DNA from: Dipteris shenzhenensis
Lineage: Eukaryota; Polypodiophyta; Polypodiopsida; Gleicheniales
Strand: one strand, 5' to 3'
DNA length: 64,000 nucleotides
Assembly: GCA_047967505.1 (NCBI GenBank)
Contig: CM106540.1
Shown in pieces: positions 59,472-64,000 of this stretch. Below the pieces are notes generated by a model, which ran no database searches, was not told the DNA's origin, and was given only the letters and a program-made list of their open reading frames with translations. Within the stretch, counting starts at the first letter, position 1; every line of letters begins with the position of its first letter. A program made the position numbers and the translations under genes.

Positions 59472-59821
59472 CATTATCAAGCCTTGAAGAAATGGGTACA
59501 ACAAGAGCAAGAAAATTTTGAAATAGACAGGATGGCAACAACAAAGGTCAGAGGGGAGTTGGTTAAATGTCAACAGTATGGCTATTGGTATTGTAGGGGC
59601 CATCCTTGATGTCAATTGTAGCTTCATGAGCATTGCTGAAATGTGCCATTATCAAGCCTTGAAGAAATGGGTACAACAAGAGCAAGAAAATTTTGAAATA
59701 GACAGGATGGCAACAACAAAGGTCAGAGGGGAGTTGGTTAAATGTCAACAGTATGGCTATTGGTATTGTAGGGGCCATCCTTGATGTCAATTGTAGCTTC
59801 ATGAGCATTGCTGAAATGTGC
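59472..59821. repeat. Perfect 175-bp tandem duplication in gypsy gag
   Basis: 59472-59646 and 59647-59821 appear identical over all 175 bases by eye. The surrounding element is heavily decayed, so the duplication is much younger than the insertion. Confidence 0.95.
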
Positions 59822-60230
59822 ATAGCTACTCTTTTTTTTCATGTCCTTGTAAATGGATGTTTAAAGTCTATAGATAAACCATGCTATGAGGTACTTGTCA
59901 TGTAGATGGGTAACACACTTTGCTATTAATCTTTTCATTCTTCCTAAGTATTTTCTAACCTTTTCTTTCTTGTGCATTGCTATATTGCCTAGTTGTAATG
60001 CGGGGTCATCTTGCAACCTTTCTATCTAGAACCTTCTTCTGAACTACTAAGATAGCAGTGCCCATGTGGCTCTTTCATCTACAAGAAGGTCAAGGTACCA
60101 TTCCAAAGCCTCATCGGTTAGGGCCATCAGAAACCAAGTGGCTTTGGTTGCATTTAACTGATTGCCTCTAGCACAACATGTTGCATCAAAGAGTTGAAGG
60201 AACCTAACAAGATCCCCTCGTCCATGTACT
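59600..60230 (-). pseudogene. Ty3/gypsy gag
   Basis: Minus strand: ATWFLMALTDEALEWYLDLL, ERATWALLS, FRRRF, VRKYLGRMKRLIAKCVTHL and KYLIAWFIYRL, typical of the retrotransposon gag helical domain. Stops break it, and the 175-bp duplication lies at its C-terminal side. It is followed in the same strand by protease, reverse transcriptase, RNase H and integrase, the normal gypsy order. The LTR and primer site expected upstream are not found, because a plus-strand gypsy scrap adjoins at 60230. Confidence 0.9.
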
Positions 60231-60231
60231 T

Positions 60232-60564
60232 ACAGAGACCAGATTAGTTGCCTACAATGCCATGACAATAGAAAAATGAAGAAGGAAGGCATGGTTTGAT
60301 AAAAACTTCAACGACAAAGACATCAAGGAAGGTGACCTGGTTTTGTTGTACAATACCAAATTCCATAAGGGCAAACTCAAATTTCTAGGTCAAGGACCTT
60401 ATAGAGTCAATAAAATGAACCCCATCAGAGTTGTGCTGATAGAAACACTAGATGGAGTTCAATTCACAACAACAACAAATGGGAGCCGAGTGAAGCACTA
60501 CTACATCAATATGCAAGCCATCCCCAACAATAATGAAGATTTGGGGGCCCTAAGTCTTCCATAG
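60232..60564 (+). pseudogene. Ty3/gypsy integrase C-terminus, plus strand
   Basis: Plus strand: RRKAWFDKNFNDKDIKEGDL, VLLYNTKFHKGKLKFLGQGP, YRVNKMNP and GSRVKHYYI, the C-terminal end of a gypsy integrase. One stop lies at 60292. It is oriented opposite to the gag next to it, so it comes from another insertion. Confidence 0.88.
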
Positions 60565-62400
60565 TTAGGACTAGATTGTATCATGAGCACTCACTAGCAT
60601 ATGTATGACTTTGCACATATAGGTAGTTTCAACCAATTTCAACCTAGAGCTCAAAGGTGATGACTGATTCCTAGCTGCCCTATGATTCCCTTAGCAAATT
60701 AAGCATATAGGAGGAATGCCCGCCTCACTAGTAATGCATAGCACACCCATGCATTTTGAGTACCATGAATAAATTGCACAAATAAAAGCCCCAAGAGATA
60801 CTTGCTTTGATCCACACACACGGTACCCTCATCACAAAAAGATTAAAATGCATTAGCCACTCATAAAAAAAACAAGCACTCTTAGCACATGGCACTGTAT
60901 TAGCAATAGTATCAAACTCGGACCTGATTCATGTGAGAAATGCCAGGGTGAGGATAGTCCAATAAGATGGGAAAAAGGCCTACAATGCCATTGACAAAGC
61001 GACACCATGCTAAATGGCCCAAACCTCAACCTCAACAACCCTCCTCAAATTACCAACCTAAAGAAGGACAAGATCCAGAATCACCAACCCAGAGGTTAGC
61101 ACCAAAATGACCACGGCTAGTGGTTCTAGAGGATAGTGATATTGATGAGAAAATAAATGCAACATGCCAAGAAGATATGCCATAGAACCTAAGGACCCTA
61201 GAGTCATGAGAAATTGAGGCAGAGAAATTGATGTAGGTGTAGAACACCTTGATGGCCAAACCAACAAAGAGCTAGCAACAAATGAAACAATACAGCTTGT
61301 ATGGCCATGAGTTTGACTGTTCGCTGTGTCACCCAATGCATACAACTTCTTGTAGTCAAAGGGTCTAGGAAGTTTTTTTGAGAAGCTCCTTCTTACCAAC
61401 ACTTGCGATGACATAATACATTTGTCAATTCATAACATCAAAACCAAAGAGTTGGAGAAAGATAAGTACGTCACAGTAACATATAAATAAAAGCCCTTAT
61501 AGATCTACCTCAGTAGATCCACTATGGAGGTTGCTTTCTCATTTCTAGAGCACAAGAAGAATATCCAAAGAAACATTTGGATGTAAGATTATCTGAGATT
61601 TAGGATTTATTCCCACCTAACACAAAGTCACAAAGTGGGGGAATATACCATGATATGATTCTGGATCCCATATGGAAAGAGGTAGCGAAGATTTTGGCTG
61701 ACATTTTCAATAATATAGGAGTGAGAAAAAATTATATGTTAGTGAAAACTCTTACACTCCTTTGTAGAGAAAAACTGCAAGACTAGGCTCAGCACATATC
61801 CTTACTCTGCTAACCAATTACGTATCCACTACACATAATGGCAAAAGCTACATTGCTCATCTATTGGCCTTTATAATTGGGTTTGCAATAGAGCAAGAGG
61901 AAGACTCTACACCTCTCTCAACACAAGATATAGAGGACTTTGAAACATTGATATTATTGCCAAAATGGGAATTAGAGCCTCCACCTCTACTGTCAATGTG
62001 GATAACATGGATGGGCGGCAATCCGAACAAATTCCAAAGAATGACAATGTGGAACTCTGCCAAAGAATCCTTCAACTCAGTTCAGTATTGCTACAATAGC
62101 AGAAGGAGTCAAGCATGGAAATCCAAGAGGAGACCATGCCACATAATGACTTTGCAAATGGACCAAATAGCATGCCTCTTCAAGAATCGCAAGTCACCAA
62201 CGTTGACGACTCCATGACTCTAGAGTGACAACCTCCAAATGTCTCTAGTGGCACCATACAATAGATTGTTGTTCAAGGAATAGACCAAAATTCCACATGG
62301 GTAAATGGAAGTCAACTGTATGTCCAATACAAGCAAGGCAATAGCACGTTCCAGATCATATAGCATCACAGTCAAGAGTTACAACAATGGTCATAATTAT
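60565..62400. other. Probable retrotransposon-derived DNA, no family recognised
   Basis: Broken plus-strand frames, for example DPIWKEVAKILADIF near 61660 and IEQEEDSTPLSTQDIEDFE near 61885, look like once-coding sequence. No domain is recognised. Confidence 0.35.
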
Positions 62401-62435
62401 TTGCTACCACAGCATCAGATGAGCAGGAAAGAGAA

Positions 62436-62960
62436 ATGGAAAGGCAAATGCTCCCATTACTCCAAACCAAGATGCAAAGTTTTGAGACTAAAATTCATGA
62501 GCTCAAGGAAAGCATGGAAGAACAAATGAAGCAACAACTTCTTGCACGAAATTCTCTAGCAAAAAGTAGAAAGGATGCCCTACAACCACAATTTCTCCCC
62601 AAGAAAAACACCTACAGCTATTTGATGCCTTGAACAGAAAGGAAGAGGTCAAGTTATCCCTCTCCCAAATGCAAGTCGCTTGTGATGATCTCAACAAGGA
62701 AATGGTGCACTTAAATGAAAGATTGCTACTTCAAGAGGATCAACTCCATGCCACAATAGACACAAACAATGAGTTGCAGAACAACCTCAAAGAAGCTAAA
62801 CATCAAATTCAAGCACTAGAGAAGGAATGCATGGCATCAAGGGAGAGACTTGTGAACACTGAAGTAGAAGTGGAAGCTTAAGAGCAAGAGATATTCCAAC
62901 TCCGCATGCTTAATGATAAATTGCTAGGCATCCAAACTCAACTCAACAATTCAATAGTTC
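62436..62960 (+). pseudogene. Long coiled-coil ORF remnant
   Basis: Two overlapping plus frames (62436-62633, 62630-62881) read as one heptad-rich sequence: ETKIHELKESMEEQMKQQLL, then LNERLLLQEDQLHATI and EAKHQIQALEKECMASRERL. A TAA at 62879 is followed by more of the same type (EQEIFQLRMLNDKLLGIQTQ). Probably the coiled-coil part of a transposon or host structural protein; the family is unknown. Confidence 0.5.
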
Positions 62961-63798
62961 AAATCTTGCATACACCTCAACACTGGGTAAGTATAAAGAA
63001 AAGTGCATAGAGTGGCAAAATCCAAAGGCAATAATTTCCAAATTGGAACTTTAACTACTAGGTCAAGCTGATGATGATGCAGAGGGGTTAGCACAAGATC
63101 TTTTGCTACATCGCATCACTACATTATACCAAGAGCTTGTTGCAGTCCTTTAGTAAGAGGATCACCTTGAAGAAAGGACACACATACCATGGAACACTTG
63201 CAAATCAAGATGTTACATGCAATATTTGGTTAGACCACTAAGCACAAAGACTCTCCTATATCTATGCTAGTAGATGGATGAAGATGAGAAGAATGTGTTC
63301 TGTCTCTAAATGCATGCAAATCTCATATGATTAAAGGCTGATGCAATACTACTATAAGAATGCTTGATGGGAATCCCCCCTCTTTGGGTAGTAGCTGGCC
63401 TCCTACCCTTACTGGAACAATCACCAACAACTTCCATGGGATATAACTCCCAGAAAAATACTACATTAAAGCTGACAATGCCTACTAAAAGTAACAAAGA
63501 TCTGCTAGAGGAATATGTGGTCTACCTTCAATCTAATCTCCCCTATCTTGCCACGCTCTATTTTGATCTTCTCACATACTTCCCTAACTCTAGTACTGTT
63601 CCACACCTTTCCAAAAATCCATGCTAACCCATATTTCTTGCCATTCCTCTTTCTCAACACTACCGCCTAATCCAAGAATCTAACTCCTATCATCCAATTA
63701 CACCTAACTTTTTCCCAACACTTAATAATCCATCCCTTGAGGACTATCAAGTTGCTAAATCCATTTGCCCTACTCTCCCTCCACTTTCCACCAACATC
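62961..63798. other. No recognised genes
   Basis: Short plus-strand frames only; the last ones end at the LTR start. A polypurine tract is not present before 63799, so the LTR there is a 5' or solo copy. Confidence 0.4.
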
Positions 63799-64000
63799 TG
63801 TTGAGAGTTCATGCTCAACATCATGTGATCATGTGTGCATAGCACCATCACGTGATCATATGTGCATAGCACTAACCTTATAGAGTGCTATAAAGGAAAG
63901 GGTTAGATCCCCTAACCCTAACCCTAAAAGGGTTTGTATATATTCTATTTTTTCAACTAATTCTAGTGTACAGTTAGTCATTTGTGGTGTGCTCTCTAGC
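63799..64000 (+). mobile_element. Copia LTR, cut by the window end
   Basis: Starts TGTTGAGAGTTCATGCTC and matches the LTR at 48971 in several blocks, with an internal duplication of ATGTGTGCATAGCAC here. It has no pol or polypurine tract before it, so it is either the 5' LTR of an element continuing outside or a solo LTR. Confidence 0.8.

Noticed and set aside
63910-63930. Telomere-like CCTAACCCTAACCCTAAA
   Set aside because: Only two to three units, inside an LTR whose relative at 49050 has a similar shorter stretch; not a telomere.

Overview
This window is nuclear DNA from a land plant with a large, repeat-rich genome. The evidence is a calmodulin gene with the plant-type sequence and its usual single intron, an ALY/REF-type mRNA-export gene, and remains of Ty1/copia, Ty3/gypsy and LINE elements. 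The species cannot be fixed from sequence alone; nothing looks bacterial, organellar or viral. Recognisable host genes cover only a few kb.

Layout. 0.8-1.7 kb: 3' end of a LINE. 2.4-3.9 kb: complete calmodulin gene on the minus strand. 4-13 kb: mostly unassignable decayed DNA, with a copia RNase H scrap, short duplications and a TG microsatellite. 13.4-29.7 kb: a copia retrotransposon (5' LTR, tRNA-Met primer site, gag, protease) split inside its gag zinc knuckle by a 14,558-bp DNA transposon. 31.8-33.5 kb: ALY/REF-like gene on the minus strand with a duplicated 3' exon. 36-46 kb: decayed gene-like stretches, a copia gag fragment and an array of GTAGCTAC-rich repeats. 46.7-49.2 kb: 3' half of a second copia element with its LTR. 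49.2-50.6 kb: minus-strand LINE fragment. 51.5-54.4 kb: pyrimidine-rich minisatellites and a worn gypsy primer site. 55.2-60.2 kb: a nearly full gag-pol of a minus-strand gypsy element. 60.2-64 kb: another gypsy scrap, a coiled-coil ORF, and an LTR running off the window that matches the one at 49 kb.

The main discovery is the 14.6-kb DNA transposon (14711-29268). It has 30-bp terminal inverted repeats (28/30 identical) and a 3-bp CTT target duplication; joining its flanks restores the copia zinc-knuckle reading frame. About 16 copies of a CCTCGATCGAGG-type palindrome lie inside the left end and 7 inside the right end. Two convergent genes lie inside: a plus-strand RING-H2 gene whose first intron is made of ~200-bp AT-rich repeats, and a minus-strand transposase-like gene with candidate acidic catalytic motifs (DVAENY, SDGCGGQFK, HGKG..DG.G). 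A ~187-bp satellite of about 18 units separates them. Both genes are dead. In the transposase all 13 internal stops are TAG or TGA, never TAA, as expected from C-to-T decay at methylated CAG and CGA sites. I cannot place the transposase in a named superfamily with confidence.
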